Shown here piece by piece: positions 16,591 through 26,080 of a DNA stretch of 64,000 bases (positions within the stretch are counted from its first letter, which is position 1; every line of letters begins with the position of its first letter). The notes under the pieces were generated by a model. It had not been told where the DNA came from, made no database searches, and was given only the letters and a program-made list of their open reading frames with translations. The stretch is from Sinorhizobium fredii USDA 257 (lineage in GTDB: Bacteria; Pseudomonadota; Alphaproteobacteria; Rhizobiales; Rhizobiaceae). The translations under genes were made by a program, and so were the position numbers. The DNA is taken from the NCBI RefSeq assembly GCF_000265205.3, contig NC_018000.1, positions 4,836,001 to 4,900,000 of the forward strand, written 5' to 3'.

Positions 16591-18957
16591 ATGATGCACT
16601 CGGTGGAACGCCGGTTTATTGCGATCGTCTGCGGCGCAATGCTTGTATTCGTTGCGCCTTTGTTGGCGCTTTTCCTGGCCATATCCAGCGAGCGCGTTGC
16701 CCGGGAGCGCCTGCAGAACGTCGAGCTGCTTATGGAAGCAAGCGGTGAAGCGCTGGGCAAGCCGATCTGGGACTTCGATCAGGATGGCATAGAACGGATC
16801 GCTCTTTCGCTGATGAACGCCAGCGACATTCGCTCCGTGACGATCCGCGATACCGCCGGCAAAATCCTCGCTGAACTGCCTCCAGCAAGTCTCGATGCCG
16901 CCGTCGGCAAGTCCCTGGACACCGCCATCTCCTACGACAGCGTCAAGGGCCGCGTGCCCGTCGGATCGTTGAGGGTCGTCGTTCCGACGTCTGGCCTCCT
17001 GCTGCGTTTCAGCAAGGACGAGTGGACGATCCTCGGCATCCTTCTTTTTGCCGTCGCAACGGTCTTCGCGGCCGCACTGATCGGCAACCGCTTCATCGTG
17101 ATCCGGCCGCTGATGCGGCTCACCGCTGCAGTCGAAGCGACCCGGCGCCTCGGATCACGCCATCGGGTCGATTGGAACTCGGACGATGAGATGGGCGCCT
17201 TGGCCGGCAACTTCAATGCGATGCAGGACCGGCTGGAGCGTGAGGAAAAGGAGTTGAAGAGCGCGCATGCCCGCGCGACGGAGACCTATAATCTGACGCC
17301 GGCCATGCTTTTCTCCCTCGATGCCGCAGGCCGCTTGACCGCGGTCAGCGACTATTGGCTGCTGGCGACCGGCTACGCCCGTGGCGAGGTCATCGGGCGA
17401 AGCTTCACCGATTTCATCGACCCTTCCTGGCACGAGGCCTACCACCTGCGCTCGAACGCAGCAGCGGCGGATGGTCACGATATCAGCGAATTGACCCTGC
17501 CATTCCGCAAGGCGGACGGCGAGTTCATGACCGTGCTCATTCTGGAAACGGAAACAAGCGGCGGCGAAATCTCGCTTTCGGTAATGACCGATGTCACGGC
17601 CTTGAAACAGGCCGAAAGCCGCAACCATGCCCAGGCGATCACCGACCACTTGACCGGGCTTCTGAACCGGCAGGGGTTCGAGAACGCGCTCGACGAAGCA
17701 ATTCTGAGCGCCGACCAATGCGGCATTCAGATTGCGTGCCTGTTTATCGACCTCGACCGTTTCAAGTGGATCAACGACAATTTCGGCCACGCCGCCGGCG
17801 ATGCGGTCTTGCGCCAGACGGTTGAGCGCATCCAGGCGGCGCTTCGGCCTGAAGATGTGATCGCGCGGCTCGGCGGCGACGAATTCGCCATTCTCGTTGC
17901 CGCAACCGACGTTGCCGCCTTGGCAAGCGAGATTGGCGAGAGCATTTGCGCGGCGCTGCACGAACCGATGCCGATTACCGGAAACGAGCTCCTCGTCAGC
18001 GCCAGTGTCGGCGTTTCGGTCTACCCGACCCACGCCTCGGGCGCCTCCGACCTGCTGCTCAAGGCCGACATGGCGATGTACGCCCGCAAACGCGACGGCA
18101 AGAACGGCCTGCAGATTTTCGATGCCGGCATGCTCGACGCGGCGCGCGAGCGCCATGAGATCGAACAATGCATCGAGGCCGGCCTGAAGGAAGACTGGTT
18201 CGAGGCGTGGCTGCAGCCGATCGTCAGCCTTGACGACGGTCAGATCGCCGGTTTCGAAGCGTTGATGCGCCTCAACCATCCGGAAAAAGGCCTAATGCCG
18301 CCGGGCAAGATCATCGGGATTGCCGAGGAGACCGGCACGATAGGCCGCATCGGCGACCGCGTCCTGGAAAAGGCGATCCGCCATCTCGCCGCCATCTCCC
18401 GATTGGACGGAACCCAGAGCACCTATCTCGCCGTCAACTTCTCGCCGTTGCAGTTCGAATTGACCCTGCCCCACAAGCTCGCCGCGCTCCTGCTCAAGCA
18501 TCACATTCCGCCGCAGCGCATCGTCGTCGAGATCACCGAGGCGGTGCTGATGCTTGACAATCCGGAGGTCCATGCGGTCCTGAAGCAGTTGAACGAGTTC
18601 GGTTGCCGCATCGCCCTCGACGATTTCGGCACCGGCTATTCGTCGCTCAGCTACCTCAACCGCTTCCCGGTCGATATCGTCAAGGTCGATCAGTCCTTCA
18701 CACGCTCCTTGAGCTCGGCAGCCACCGACGTCCGGCGCAAGAGCCGAATGCTGATCAAGGGCATTCGAACGATCTCCCACCAGATGGGCTGCACGGTCGT
18801 TGCCGAGGGCATCGAGACGAAGGAGCAGTGGCAACTCCTGCGCAAGCTCGGCGTGGATTATGGCCAGGGCTATCTCTTCAGCCGGCCGATGCCCATCGAC
18901 GGTATGCTGACCATGCTGGAGAACGAATCCGAGGCCAAGACCAGCGCTCCGGCATGA
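16591..18957 (+). CDS. membrane-bound GGDEF-EAL protein with HAMP and PAS domains
   Basis: 788 residues from ATG 16591; a GTG at 16531 would add 20 residues. Layout: TM1 about 10-32, a roughly 110-residue periplasmic domain (GKPIWDFDQDGIERIALSLM), TM2 about 145-168, HAMP, PAS (about 235-340), GGDEF with the intact motif at 428-432 and an inhibitory I-site RPED at 419-422, and EAL with the motif EALMRL at 556 onward. Both catalytic motifs are intact, so it could make and degrade cyclic-di-GMP. A gene for a secreted binding protein follows after 22 bases, suggesting the periplasmic domain senses a bound ligand. Confidence 0.92.
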   Translation: MMHSVERRFIAIVCGAMLVFVAPLLALFLAISSERVARERLQNVELLMEASGEALGKPIWDFDQDGIERIALSLMNASDIRSVTIRDTAGKILAELPPASLDAAVGKSLDTAISYDSVKGRVPVGSLRVVVPTSGLLLRFSKDEWTILGILLFAVATVFAAALIGNRFIVIRPLMRLTAAVEATRRLGSRHRVDWNSDDEMGALAGNFNAMQDRLEREEKELKSAHARATETYNLTPAMLFSLDAAGRLTAVSDYWLLATGYARGEVIGRSFTDFIDPSWHEAYHLRSNAAAADGHDISELTLPFRKADGEFMTVLILETETSGGEISLSVMTDVTALKQAESRNHAQAITDHLTGLLNRQGFENALDEAILSADQCGIQIACLFIDLDRFKWINDNFGHAAGDAVLRQTVERIQAALRPEDVIARLGGDEFAILVAATDVAALASEIGESICAALHEPMPITGNELLVSASVGVSVYPTHASGASDLLLKADMAMYARKRDGKNGLQIFDAGMLDAARERHEIEQCIEAGLKEDWFEAWLQPIVSLDDGQIAGFEALMRLNHPEKGLMPPGKIIGIAEETGTIGRIGDRVLEKAIRHLAAISRLDGTQSTYLAVNFSPLQFELTLPHKLAALLLKHHIPPQRIVVEITEAVLMLDNPEVHAVLKQLNEFGCRIALDDFGTGYSSLSYLNRFPVDIVKVDQSFTRSLSSAATDVRRKSRMLIKGIRTISHQMGCTVVAEGIETKEQWQLLRKLGVDYGQGYLFSRPMPIDGMLTMLENESEAKTSAPA

Positions 18958-18979
18958 TGCGGAGAAAAGGAGACAAGGC

Positions 18980-19720
18980 GTGAAGCAACTGATCCTGGCA
19001 TTCTTCCTTGGTCTTTCCACCGCCGCTCACGCCGAGACGATCCATTTCGTCACCGAGGAATACCCGCCCTACAATTTCTCGACCGACAGAGGCGCGAGCG
19101 GCGCCTCGGTCGACCAGGTCGCCCTGATCACGCAGGCCGTCAAACTCCCCTACGAGATCGAGGTCCTGCCTTGGGCACGCGCCTTTGCGCTTGCAGAAAG
19201 CGAGCCCTTCCATTGCGTTTTCACGACCGGCCATGATGCCGAGCGGGACAAGAACTTCAAATGGATCGAGCCCCTTCTCGTCGACCAATTGATCATGGTC
19301 CGCCGCAAGGATTCCGCCATCGAGCCGCGTTCGCTCGATGAGGCCAAACAGTTCATCGTCGGCACCCAGCGCGAGGACTTTTCCGCCAACTATCTGAAGG
19401 AGCATGGCTTTCAGAAGATCGACTATGCCGTCAGCCTCGACTCGACGCTGAAAAAGCTGATCGCCGGCCGCGTCGATCTGATGATGACCTCGGAAAAGAC
19501 CTTCGAGTCGATGCGAGCCGACGGCAAGCCTATCGAGGCGGCGCTGGTGCTCGAAGGCAAGCAATACGGCATCGCCTGCCACAAGGACATGCCGGATGAG
19601 ATCGTGGCCGGCTTGCAGACAGAGCTTGACCGCCTGATCGCACAGGGAGTCCAGGACCGGATTTTCGAACATTACGGCGTGCGCACCAACAGCGTAAAGC
19701 AGGCGGCCAATAGGGATTGA
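18980..19720 (+). CDS. periplasmic amino-acid-type solute-binding protein (SBP_bac_3), orphan
   Basis: 246 residues from GTG 18980, preceded by AGGAGACAAGG. The signal peptide [18 protein letters not shown] should be cleaved after residue 18, leaving [15 protein letters not shown], the usual start of family 3 binding proteins. The body has [14 protein letters not shown] second-lobe features. No permease or ATPase gene accompanies it. It is downstream of and apparently cotranscribed with the GGDEF-EAL gene, so a sensory role is more likely than transport. The ligand is unknown. Confidence 0.87.
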   Translation: MKQLILAFFLGLSTAAHAETIHFVTEEYPPYNFSTDRGASGASVDQVALITQAVKLPYEIEVLPWARAFALAESEPFHCVFTTGHDAERDKNFKWIEPLLVDQLIMVRRKDSAIEPRSLDEAKQFIVGTQREDFSANYLKEHGFQKIDYAVSLDSTLKKLIAGRVDLMMTSEKTFESMRADGKPIEAALVLEGKQYGIACHKDMPDEIVAGLQTELDRLIAQGVQDRIFEHYGVRTNSVKQAANRD

Positions 19721-19794
19721 CTTACCAGGGCGACGGTGTTTGGGGTTGGATGACACGTGAGCGTTCGCCCGAAAATGCATTAGGAGTTGGCCGC

Positions 19795-20514
19795 ATGCTG
19801 ATCATCGCGGGACTTGGCAATCCGGGGTCCAAATATGCCGGTAACCGCCACAATATCGGCTTCATGGCGGTCGATGCCATCCAGCAGCGCCAGGGTTTCT
19901 CCTCCTGGTCGAAGAAGTTCAAGGCGGAGATCGCCGAGGGCGAGGTCGCCGGCGAACGGGTTCTGCTGATCAAGCCGCAGACCTTCATGAACCTTTCCGG
20001 CGAGGCGGTCGGCGAAGCGATGCGCTTCTACAAGGTCGCGCCAAAGGACATCGTCGTCATCTATGACGAGCTGGATCTCCTCGCCGGCAAGGCGCGGATC
20101 AAGACCGGCGGCGGCCATGGCGGCCACAACGGCATCAAGTCGATCGACGCGCATTGCGGCAAGGAGTACCGCCGCATGCGCCTCGGAATCGGCCATCCGG
20201 GCGTCAAGGACCTGGTACATGCACATGTGCTCGGCGATTTCGCCAAGGCCGACCAGACCTGGCTATCGCCGCTGCTCGACACGATCGCCGAGAATGCCGG
20301 CATGCTGGTCAAGGGCGAGGATTCGCAGCTGATGAACAAGATCGCCCTTGCCACAGGCGGCAAGCCCGACCCGGAATCGCCGCAGGCAGCGAAGAAGCAG
20401 GTGGCCCAATCCCATATCCACCAGGCCCGCAACGCCGCCCAGCCGAAGAAACTGCCGACGACCGGCCCGATGGCCGAGATGCTCAAAAAGATGTTCGGTT
20501 CCAAGGGGGACTGA
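19795..20514 (+). CDS. pth: peptidyl-tRNA hydrolase
   Basis: Recycles tRNA from prematurely released peptidyl-tRNA. 239 residues from ATG 19795 with TAGGAGTT upstream. Motifs: [18 protein letters not shown] (catalytic His in RHNIGF), [20 protein letters not shown] and [13 protein letters not shown]. It is about 45 residues longer than E. coli Pth because of a C-terminal Ala/Lys/Gln-rich extension ([22 protein letters not shown]), which is common in Rhizobiales. Convergent with clpS. Confidence 0.97.
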   Translation: MLIIAGLGNPGSKYAGNRHNIGFMAVDAIQQRQGFSSWSKKFKAEIAEGEVAGERVLLIKPQTFMNLSGEAVGEAMRFYKVAPKDIVVIYDELDLLAGKARIKTGGGHGGHNGIKSIDAHCGKEYRRMRLGIGHPGVKDLVHAHVLGDFAKADQTWLSPLLDTIAENAGMLVKGEDSQLMNKIALATGGKPDPESPQAAKKQVAQSHIHQARNAAQPKKLPTTGPMAEMLKKMFGSKGD

Positions 20515-20530
20515 GGGAGCCGATCGAGGC

Positions 20531-20842
20531 TCACTCTTCCGGCTCGGTCGTGAACATCAGGGGAAAGCCGGCTTCCTTGCCGAGGTCGGTCGCTTCCTTG
20601 GCTTTGGTCTCGGCGATATCCCGGGCGCAGACCACGACGACCGACGTGCCGAGCTTATGAGCGGTCATCATCACCCGGTAACCGGCCTCCTCGCTCATCC
20701 GAAAGATGGCCTTCAACACCATCACCACGAAGTCGCGCGGCGTGTAGTCGTCGTTGACGAGTATGACCTTGTAGAGCCTCGGCCGCTCGAGCTTGGGCTT
20801 CACCTTCGTTTTTCGTTTTGGGGCGACTTCATTGTCACTCAT
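20531..20842 (-). CDS. clpS: ATP-dependent Clp protease adaptor ClpS
   Basis: 103 residues from ATG 20842; upstream in-frame codons are not family-like. It delivers N-degron substrates to ClpA-ClpP. The core is LYKVILVNDDYTPRDFVVMVLKAIF, with the NDDYT segment forming the N-end residue pocket, and the C-terminus resembles the ClpS2 paralogue of Agrobacterium (ATDLGKEAGFPLMFTTEPEE). Rhizobia often carry two ClpS proteins with different substrate preferences; this one looks like ClpS2. No clpA is adjacent. Confidence 0.92.
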   Translation of the reverse strand: MSDNEVAPKRKTKVKPKLERPRLYKVILVNDDYTPRDFVVMVLKAIFRMSEEAGYRVMMTAHKLGTSVVVVCARDIAETKAKEATDLGKEAGFPLMFTTEPEE

Positions 20843-21018
20843 CGGAAAATTCACCCGTTGATGACATGCGGTGGGTCGGAACCAATATCGCGCTTGCAGC
20901 ATCGGCATTCAAGTCGAAAGCCGGCCGAGTTCCAGCCGAAGCGCGCGAAGAGCTTGACCGCTCCTCTCCTTTATCCCATAGCCACGCCCAAGAAATTCGA
21001 GAACGACAGGTTTAGGCC

Positions 21019-22122
21019 ATGGGCTTCAAATGCGGTATCGTCGGACTGCCGAATGTCGGCAAGTCCACACTCTTCAACGCGCTGACCAAGACGGCGGCGG
21101 CGCAGGCGGCGAACTATCCCTTCTGCACGATCGAGCCGAACACTGGCGAGGTCGCGGTGCCAGACGGGCGGATGCGCAAGCTCGCCGACATCGCCAAGTC
21201 GAAGGAGATCATTCCGACCCGCATTTCCTTCGTCGACATTGCCGGGCTGGTGCGCGGCGCCTCCAAGGGCGAAGGCCTCGGCAATCAGTTCCTCGCCAAT
21301 ATTCGCGAGGTGGATGCCGTGGTGCACGTTCTGCGCTGCTTCGAGGACGACGACATCACCCATGTCGAGGGCCGCATCCATCCGGTCGAGGACTCCGAGA
21401 CGATCGAGACCGAGCTGATGCTCGCCGATCTCGAGAGCCTCGAGCGGCGCACCGAACAGACGCGCAAGCGTGCGATCGGCAAGGACAAGGAGTCCATGGC
21501 GCAGCTTCCGATCATGGACGCCTCGCTGAAGCTCCTGCAGGAAGGCAAGCCGGTCCGCACTCTACTGGCGAAACTCGATGCCGAGGAACTTCGTATTCTT
21601 CAGGGGCTCAATCTTCTCACTGCCCACCCGGTTCTCTACGTCTGCAACGTCGCCGAATCTGACGCTGCAACGGGCAACGAGCACACCCGCGCCGTTGCCG
21701 AGATGGCCAAGGCCCAGGGCGCGGAAACCGTCGTCATTTCGGCGGCGATCGAATCCGAAGTGGCGCAACTGCCGGAAGAGGAGGCCAGGGAATTCCTCGC
21801 CGCCTTGGGTCTCGAAGAAGCCGGTCTCGACCGGCTGATCCGGGCCGGCTACAAGCTGCTCGACCTCATCACCTATTTCACGGTCGGTCCCAAGGAGACG
21901 CGTGCCTGGACCATCCCGCGCGGCACCAAGGCGCCGCAGGCGGCCGGCGTCATCCACTCGGATTTCGAGCGCGGTTTCATCCGGGCGAACACCATCGCCT
22001 ATGACGACTATATCGCACTTGGCGGCGAGAACGGCGCCAAGGAAGCCGGCAAGGCCCGCGACGAAGGCAAAGAGTATGTCGTCCAGGACGGCGACGTCAT
22101 CCACTTCCGCTTCAACACCTGA
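21019..22122 (+). CDS. ychF: redox-regulated/ribosome-binding ATPase YchF (Obg family)
   Basis: 367 residues. G1 [17 protein letters not shown]3 [22 protein letters not shown], and the C-terminal TGS-like domain ([41 protein letters not shown]) are all present. The G4 region reads YVCNVAE rather than NKXD, the change known to give YchF ATP preference. The family binds the 50S subunit and affects the oxidative stress response. Full length. Confidence 0.96.
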   Translation: MGFKCGIVGLPNVGKSTLFNALTKTAAAQAANYPFCTIEPNTGEVAVPDGRMRKLADIAKSKEIIPTRISFVDIAGLVRGASKGEGLGNQFLANIREVDAVVHVLRCFEDDDITHVEGRIHPVEDSETIETELMLADLESLERRTEQTRKRAIGKDKESMAQLPIMDASLKLLQEGKPVRTLLAKLDAEELRILQGLNLLTAHPVLYVCNVAESDAATGNEHTRAVAEMAKAQGAETVVISAAIESEVAQLPEEEAREFLAALGLEEAGLDRLIRAGYKLLDLITYFTVGPKETRAWTIPRGTKAPQAAGVIHSDFERGFIRANTIAYDDYIALGGENGAKEAGKARDEGKEYVVQDGDVIHFRFNT

Positions 22123-22181
22123 CATGCGAGGGATGCGGCTCTATCTATGCGCCGCATCGTTCCGCTGCCATGGAGGGCGCC

Positions 22182-22637
22182 ATGCTCTACTTCGAGGATT
22201 TCACGCCGGGGCGTCGCTTCGACTATCGTCCGGTTGAAATGCAGGCTGCAGACATGATCGCCTTTGCCGGCGAGTTCGATCCGCAGCCGATGCATCTCGA
22301 CGAGGAGGCGGGCAGCAGGAGCATCCTCGGTGGCCTTTCCGCCTCCGGCTGGCATACGAGCGCGATCGGCATGCGGATGATGATCGACGCCTTTCTCGGC
22401 AACTCGTCCTCGCAGGGCTCGCCCGGCATCGAATTCATGGACTGGAAGAAGCCGGTGCTGGCGGGAGATGTGCTTTCCGGCTTCAGCCTAGTACTGGAGT
22501 CGCGCCCGTCGAAATCGAAGCCCAGCGTCGGTTTCGTCAAGTTCCGCAATGAAATCCGCAATCAGAGTGGCGAACCGGTCGCGGTTTCCGAAGCTACGGT
22601 GATATTTCGACGCCGCGAGAGTGGATATCGGCCATGA
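22182..22637 (+). CDS. MaoC family dehydratase (first of a pair)
   Basis: 151 residues from ATG 22182, chosen because GGAGGG sits just upstream and MLYFEDFTPG is the usual start; ATG 22170 would add four residues. Hot-dog fold with the R-hydratase active-site segment FAGEFDPQPMHLDEEAG (Asp and His five residues apart), followed by LGGLSASGWHT. The expected reaction is hydration of trans-2-enoyl-CoA; the substrate chain is unknown. Its stop overlaps the next MaoC gene by 4 bases. Confidence 0.88.
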   Translation: MLYFEDFTPGRRFDYRPVEMQAADMIAFAGEFDPQPMHLDEEAGSRSILGGLSASGWHTSAIGMRMMIDAFLGNSSSQGSPGIEFMDWKKPVLAGDVLSGFSLVLESRPSKSKPSVGFVKFRNEIRNQSGEPVAVSEATVIFRRRESGYRP

Positions 22638-23104
22638 TGACGCTCGAGGAACTCTATCAGGCCGGCCGCAAGACCGTCGTCGGCAGCCTGGCATTCACGG
22701 CGGAGGACATCATCCGCTTCGCCCGCGATTTCGATCCGCAGCCCTTCCATCTCGACGAGGAGAAAGCCAGACACTCGCTTCTCGGCGGTCTTTGCGCCTC
22801 CGGCTGGCACACCAGCGCCGGCTGGATGAAGTGCTTCGTCCGCTTCTGGACGGATGAGGTCCGGCGCCTCGCAGCAGAAGGACTGCACGCGCCGAAACTC
22901 GGGCCGGCTACCGGCTTCCGGGAGCTCAAGTGGCTGAAGCCGGTCTATGCCGGCGACACCGTCACCTATGCCGTCACGCTCCTCGAAGCCCGCGCCCTCG
23001 CCTCCCGCCCCGGCTGGCGCATCAACACGATCCTCTGCGAGGGCGAGAACCAGCACGGCGAGCCGGTGATCCGCTTCCAAAGCAAGGTCATCGAATTCAC
23101 GTAA
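22634..23104 (+). CDS. MaoC family dehydratase (second of a pair)
   Basis: 156 residues, starting inside the stop of the first MaoC gene (ATGA overlap). It carries the same active-site arrangement (FARDFDPQPFHLDEEKA) and LGGLCASGWHTSAGWMK. The two are clearly paralogous, probably by tandem duplication, and could form a heterodimer, since each hot-dog chain contributes to the active site. Confidence 0.88.
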   Translation: MMTLEELYQAGRKTVVGSLAFTAEDIIRFARDFDPQPFHLDEEKARHSLLGGLCASGWHTSAGWMKCFVRFWTDEVRRLAAEGLHAPKLGPATGFRELKWLKPVYAGDTVTYAVTLLEARALASRPGWRINTILCEGENQHGEPVIRFQSKVIEFT

Positions 23105-23136
23105 GGCGCGCGCCGAACGTCCGCACTCCTCTCCGA

Positions 23137-23679
23137 TCAATGCCCCTCGAACTCGATCAGCGTGCGGACCTTGACGCCGAGCGCTTCGAGCTTCCTGCGC
23201 CCGCCAAGCTCCGGCAGGTCGATGATGAAGCAGGCGGCGACGATGTCGGCGCCCATCTGTTGCAGCAGCTTGGTGGCACCTTCGGCGGTTCCGCCGGTGG
23301 CGATCAGGTCGTCGACCAGGATCACCTTTTCGCCGGGCGTGATCGCGTCCCTGTGCATTTCCATCTCGTCCACGCCGTATTCCAGGCTGTAAGCGATCCT
23401 GACCGTGTCGTGCGGCAGCTTGCCCTTCTTGCGGATAGGCACGAAACCGGCGGAAAGCTGATGCGCGATCGCACCGCCCAGGATGAAGCCGCGCGCTTCG
23501 ATGCCGGCGATCTTGTCAACCTTGGTTCCTGCGTAGGGATGGACAAGTTCATCGATCGCCCGGCGGAACGTTCTCGGATTGCCAAGCAGCGTCGTGATGT
23601 CGCGAAAAACGATGCCGGGCTTCGGGTAATCCGGAATGCTCCGGATGGCGGAAATCAGTTCCGATTGAACAGCGATCAT
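23137..23679 (-). CDS. apt: adenine phosphoribosyltransferase
   Basis: Salvages adenine to AMP with PRPP. 180 residues from ATG 23679; upstream in-frame codons are rejected as non-family. Motifs: [45 protein letters not shown] and the PRPP-binding [17 protein letters not shown]. All residues of the family are present. Convergent with the MaoC pair. Confidence 0.96.
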   Translation of the reverse strand: MIAVQSELISAIRSIPDYPKPGIVFRDITTLLGNPRTFRRAIDELVHPYAGTKVDKIAGIEARGFILGGAIAHQLSAGFVPIRKKGKLPHDTVRIAYSLEYGVDEMEMHRDAITPGEKVILVDDLIATGGTAEGATKLLQQMGADIVAACFIIDLPELGGRRKLEALGVKVRTLIEFEGH

Positions 23680-23861
23680 GGTGTGGAAACGGCCTTTTGA
23701 AGTCTGAAGACGGCAAAGCCATAGCACCATCGAACCCCATGTTCACAGGAATTTCTTTGCGGAGCACCGGGCCGGAACAATTTGGCTCGGCCCTGGGTTG
23801 ATGCTACGCTTAACCGTCGGCAGGTTCCGGCCGCGGCCCTGCTCAAGTGCAATGACGACCA

Positions 23862-23907
23862 GAGCGGGAGGAGAAAGCGTCGGCGGTCTTCCGCCCCTAT
23901 CCCGCTC
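23862..23907 (+). repeat. Rhizobiaceae palindromic intergenic repeat (hairpin type), copy B
   Basis: Nested perfect stems: GAGCGGGA 23862-23869 with TCCCGCTC 23900-23907, and GGCGG 23882-23886 with CCGCC 23891-23895 around TCTT. It lies in the 303-bp gap between apt and the DUF1059 gene. The rest of that gap holds the second element at 23915 and no further gene I can see. Confidence 0.75.
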
Positions 23908-23914
23908 CACTTCC

Positions 23915-23962
23915 GCTGCATGTTCCTTAAACCATGCAGCAATTCAAAGTGGTACAGCGACC
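23915..23962 (+). repeat. partial copy of the ATGCAGCA-type mosaic repeat
   Basis: GCTGCATG (23915-23922) pairs with CATGCAGC (23933-23940) around TTCCTTAAAC, followed by AATTCAAAGTGGTACAGCGACC. The same order occurs in the fuller copy at 39485-39583; the second hairpin is lost here. Together with copy B it makes a composite repeat in the DUF1059 leader. Confidence 0.7.
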
Positions 23963-23982
23963 TTTGAGGAAGGAGGAACACC

Positions 23983-24168
23983 ATGCGCCTATTCGAATGC
24001 GGTTCGCTTGTCCCGGGCTGCCCCTGGCACACCCGCGCCGACAACGACGCGGAAATCGTCCGTCGGGTGGTGGAGCACATGCGCGACACCCACGGCGAGA
24101 CGGTGATCCGCGAGAACATGGTCGACAACATCAAGGCTCGGATCGTTGACGAAACCCAGGCGGCGTGA
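23983..24168 (+). CDS. DUF1059 domain-containing small protein
   Basis: 61 residues with a very strong Shine-Dalgarno (AAGGAGGAACACC) before the ATG. Family pattern: FECGSLVPGCPWHTRADNDAEIVRRVVEHMRDTHG, with two Cys and two His that look like a small metal site, a highly conserved layout. Function unknown. Monocistronic, with a repeat-rich leader. Confidence 0.85.
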   Translation: MRLFECGSLVPGCPWHTRADNDAEIVRRVVEHMRDTHGETVIRENMVDNIKARIVDETQAA

Positions 24169-24191
24169 CCGCCGGCGCGCCACGCCCTCTT

Positions 24192-25451
24192 TCAGCCGGA
24201 ACGCACCAGGGAATCGAGCCGGGCGACAAGCGTCGCCCGGTCGATATTGAAGTTGCGGTCGACCCAGAAATTTTCAAGCTCCGTCAGCAGTTCGCCGATC
24301 TTGGGGCCTGCAGGAACGCCCGCCTTCAGGACATCGACCCCGCTCAAAGGGAAGACCGGTCGCTGCCACTTCCCCGCCCGTGCCAACAGCCGCTGCAGGG
24401 CGGCAGTCTCGGCCAGGAAGGCCGGATCGGTTTCCGACTTGCGTCGAGCCGAAGCAACGGACAGCTTGAGGCGCGCGATGATGCCCTCTTCACCGTGGCG
24501 GTAGAGCTCGCGATCGAGCGCCGCGTCCGCGAAGGTGGCAGCAATGGCCGGCGCCTCGGCAAACCGGGCGAGAAAGGCCGCTTCCGCTTTCGAAAGACGC
24601 AGCCGCGCCGCCATCGCCGCAAGCCGCTCGGCATCGGGCGGAACGATGGCCGCGAGCCTCAAGAGCGGCTCAGGCGTCCACGCGAACATCTTCTCGGCGG
24701 CAATCAGTCCCGGAATGGCATCGATGCCCCATTTCTCGGTTTCAGGCAGGACTTCACCGAGCACGCCTGACTGGCGCATCCAGAGAAGGGCGCGACCCGG
24801 ATCCTCGGCTTTAAGCAGTTTCTTCATCTCGCCCCAGACGCGCTCGGCCGACAGCGTTGAGAGCATTGTGCGCGCCTGAGCGCAGGCTTTGAGCCCCTCC
24901 GCATCCGGTCTGCCCTGGCCATAGTGGGCGAAGAAGCGGAAGAAGCGCAGGATGCGCAGGTAATCTTCCTTGACCCGTTCGGCAGCGCTGCCGATGAAGC
25001 GCAGCGTCCGGCTGACTATGTCGTGCAGACCACCGACATAGTCGAAGATCTCGCCTTCTGCGTCGGCATAGAGGGCGTTGATCGTGAAGTCGCGGCGTTC
25101 CGCATCCGCTTTCCAGTCGGTGCCGAAAGCAACCTCGGCGCGGCGGCCGTCGGTCGCCACATCGCGGCGCAAAGTCGTCACCTCATAGGGTATCCCGTCG
25201 ATCACCAGCGTGACGGTGCCGTGGTCGACGCCCGTCGGCACCACCTTGATACCGGCAGCCTTTGCCCGCTCCGCCACATCCTCCGGACGCCAGGTGGTCG
25301 CCAGATCGACGTCACCCGCCGGCAGGCCGAGGAGGCTGTTGCGAACGGCGCCACCGACGACCCGCACTTCGCCGCCGTCAGCATTCAACAGTTCGAAGAC
25401 GCGGCGCAACGAAGGCGTCTGGAACCAGGACTCGGCGGCGATGGATGTCAT
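24192..25451 (-). CDS. cca: CCA tRNA nucleotidyltransferase / poly(A) polymerase family
   Basis: 419 residues from ATG 25451; the frame is open far upstream, but that part is the shadow of the Nudix gene. Motifs: VRVVGGAVRNSLLG with the catalytic DVDLATTW, RRDFTINALYAD and the neck region RILRFFRFFAHYG. It adds or repairs the 3' CCA of tRNA. The start codon overlaps the Nudix stop (25448-25451), so it is the last gene of a three-gene operon. The pairing of Nudix and this enzyme is frequent in Rhizobiales. Confidence 0.92.
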   Translation of the reverse strand: MTSIAAESWFQTPSLRRVFELLNADGGEVRVVGGAVRNSLLGLPAGDVDLATTWRPEDVAERAKAAGIKVVPTGVDHGTVTLVIDGIPYEVTTLRRDVATDGRRAEVAFGTDWKADAERRDFTINALYADAEGEIFDYVGGLHDIVSRTLRFIGSAAERVKEDYLRILRFFRFFAHYGQGRPDAEGLKACAQARTMLSTLSAERVWGEMKKLLKAEDPGRALLWMRQSGVLGEVLPETEKWGIDAIPGLIAAEKMFAWTPEPLLRLAAIVPPDAERLAAMAARLRLSKAEAAFLARFAEAPAIAATFADAALDRELYRHGEEGIIARLKLSVASARRKSETDPAFLAETAALQRLLARAGKWQRPVFPLSGVDVLKAGVPAGPKIGELLTELENFWVDRNFNIDRATLVARLDSLVRSG

Positions 25452-26080
25452 GCATAAAGCCTTTCGTAGAGCATGCGGACGATACCGGCGGTGATCCCCC
25501 AGATGTTCCGCTCGCCATAGGGCATCCGGTAGAAATGCCGCTCCGCACCCTCCCAGTGGCGGCTTCCGCGCCCATGATTGCCGGGGTCCATCAGGAAAGA
25601 GAGCGGCACCTCGAAGACGCTCTCGACCTCTTCGGGATTGGGCACGAGCTCGAAACCGGGCTGGACGACGGCAAGCACCGGCGTGATGCGGAAACCGGAC
25701 ATCGCCATGTAATGCGGCAGCCGGCCGATCGTCTCGACGAAGCGCGGATCGAGACCAATCTCTTCCTGCGCTTCGCGGAGCGCCGCCACCTCGATGGAAT
25801 GATCCTCCGGATCCACAGCTCCTCCCGGAAACGCCACCTGTCCGGAATGCTTGCGCAGATGCGAGGTGCGCTGGGTGAAAATCACGCTCGCATCGTCGCC
25901 GTCGTCGACCACCGGAACGAGCACCGCCGCATCCTTCAGATGCAGGGACTCGAGATAGGGAACCATGCCGGGGTTGAGGAGGAAGTCGCCGTGATCTCGC
26001 CAGGCGGTCTCGATCGGACCGCCCGTCTGCTTGAGCGCACGGCGGCGGAACTCGTCGGCGGAAAACGACGGCTGGCTCAT
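25448..26080 (-). CDS. CoA pyrophosphatase (Nudix hydrolase, NudL type)
   Basis: 210 residues. A complete Nudix box GX5EX7REUXEEXGU is visible in GGAVDPEDHSIEVAALREAQEEIGL, preceded by the CoA-type segment SGQVAFPGG. Known relatives split CoA into adenosine 3',5'-bisphosphate and 4'-phosphopantetheine. Overlaps both neighbours by 4 bases (DUF1285 upstream, cca downstream), so it is translationally coupled. Confidence 0.9.
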   Translation of the reverse strand: MSQPSFSADEFRRRALKQTGGPIETAWRDHGDFLLNPGMVPYLESLHLKDAAVLVPVVDDGDDASVIFTQRTSHLRKHSGQVAFPGGAVDPEDHSIEVAALREAQEEIGLDPRFVETIGRLPHYMAMSGFRITPVLAVVQPGFELVPNPEEVESVFEVPLSFLMDPGNHGRGSRHWEGAERHFYRMPYGERNIWGITAGIVRMLYERLYA

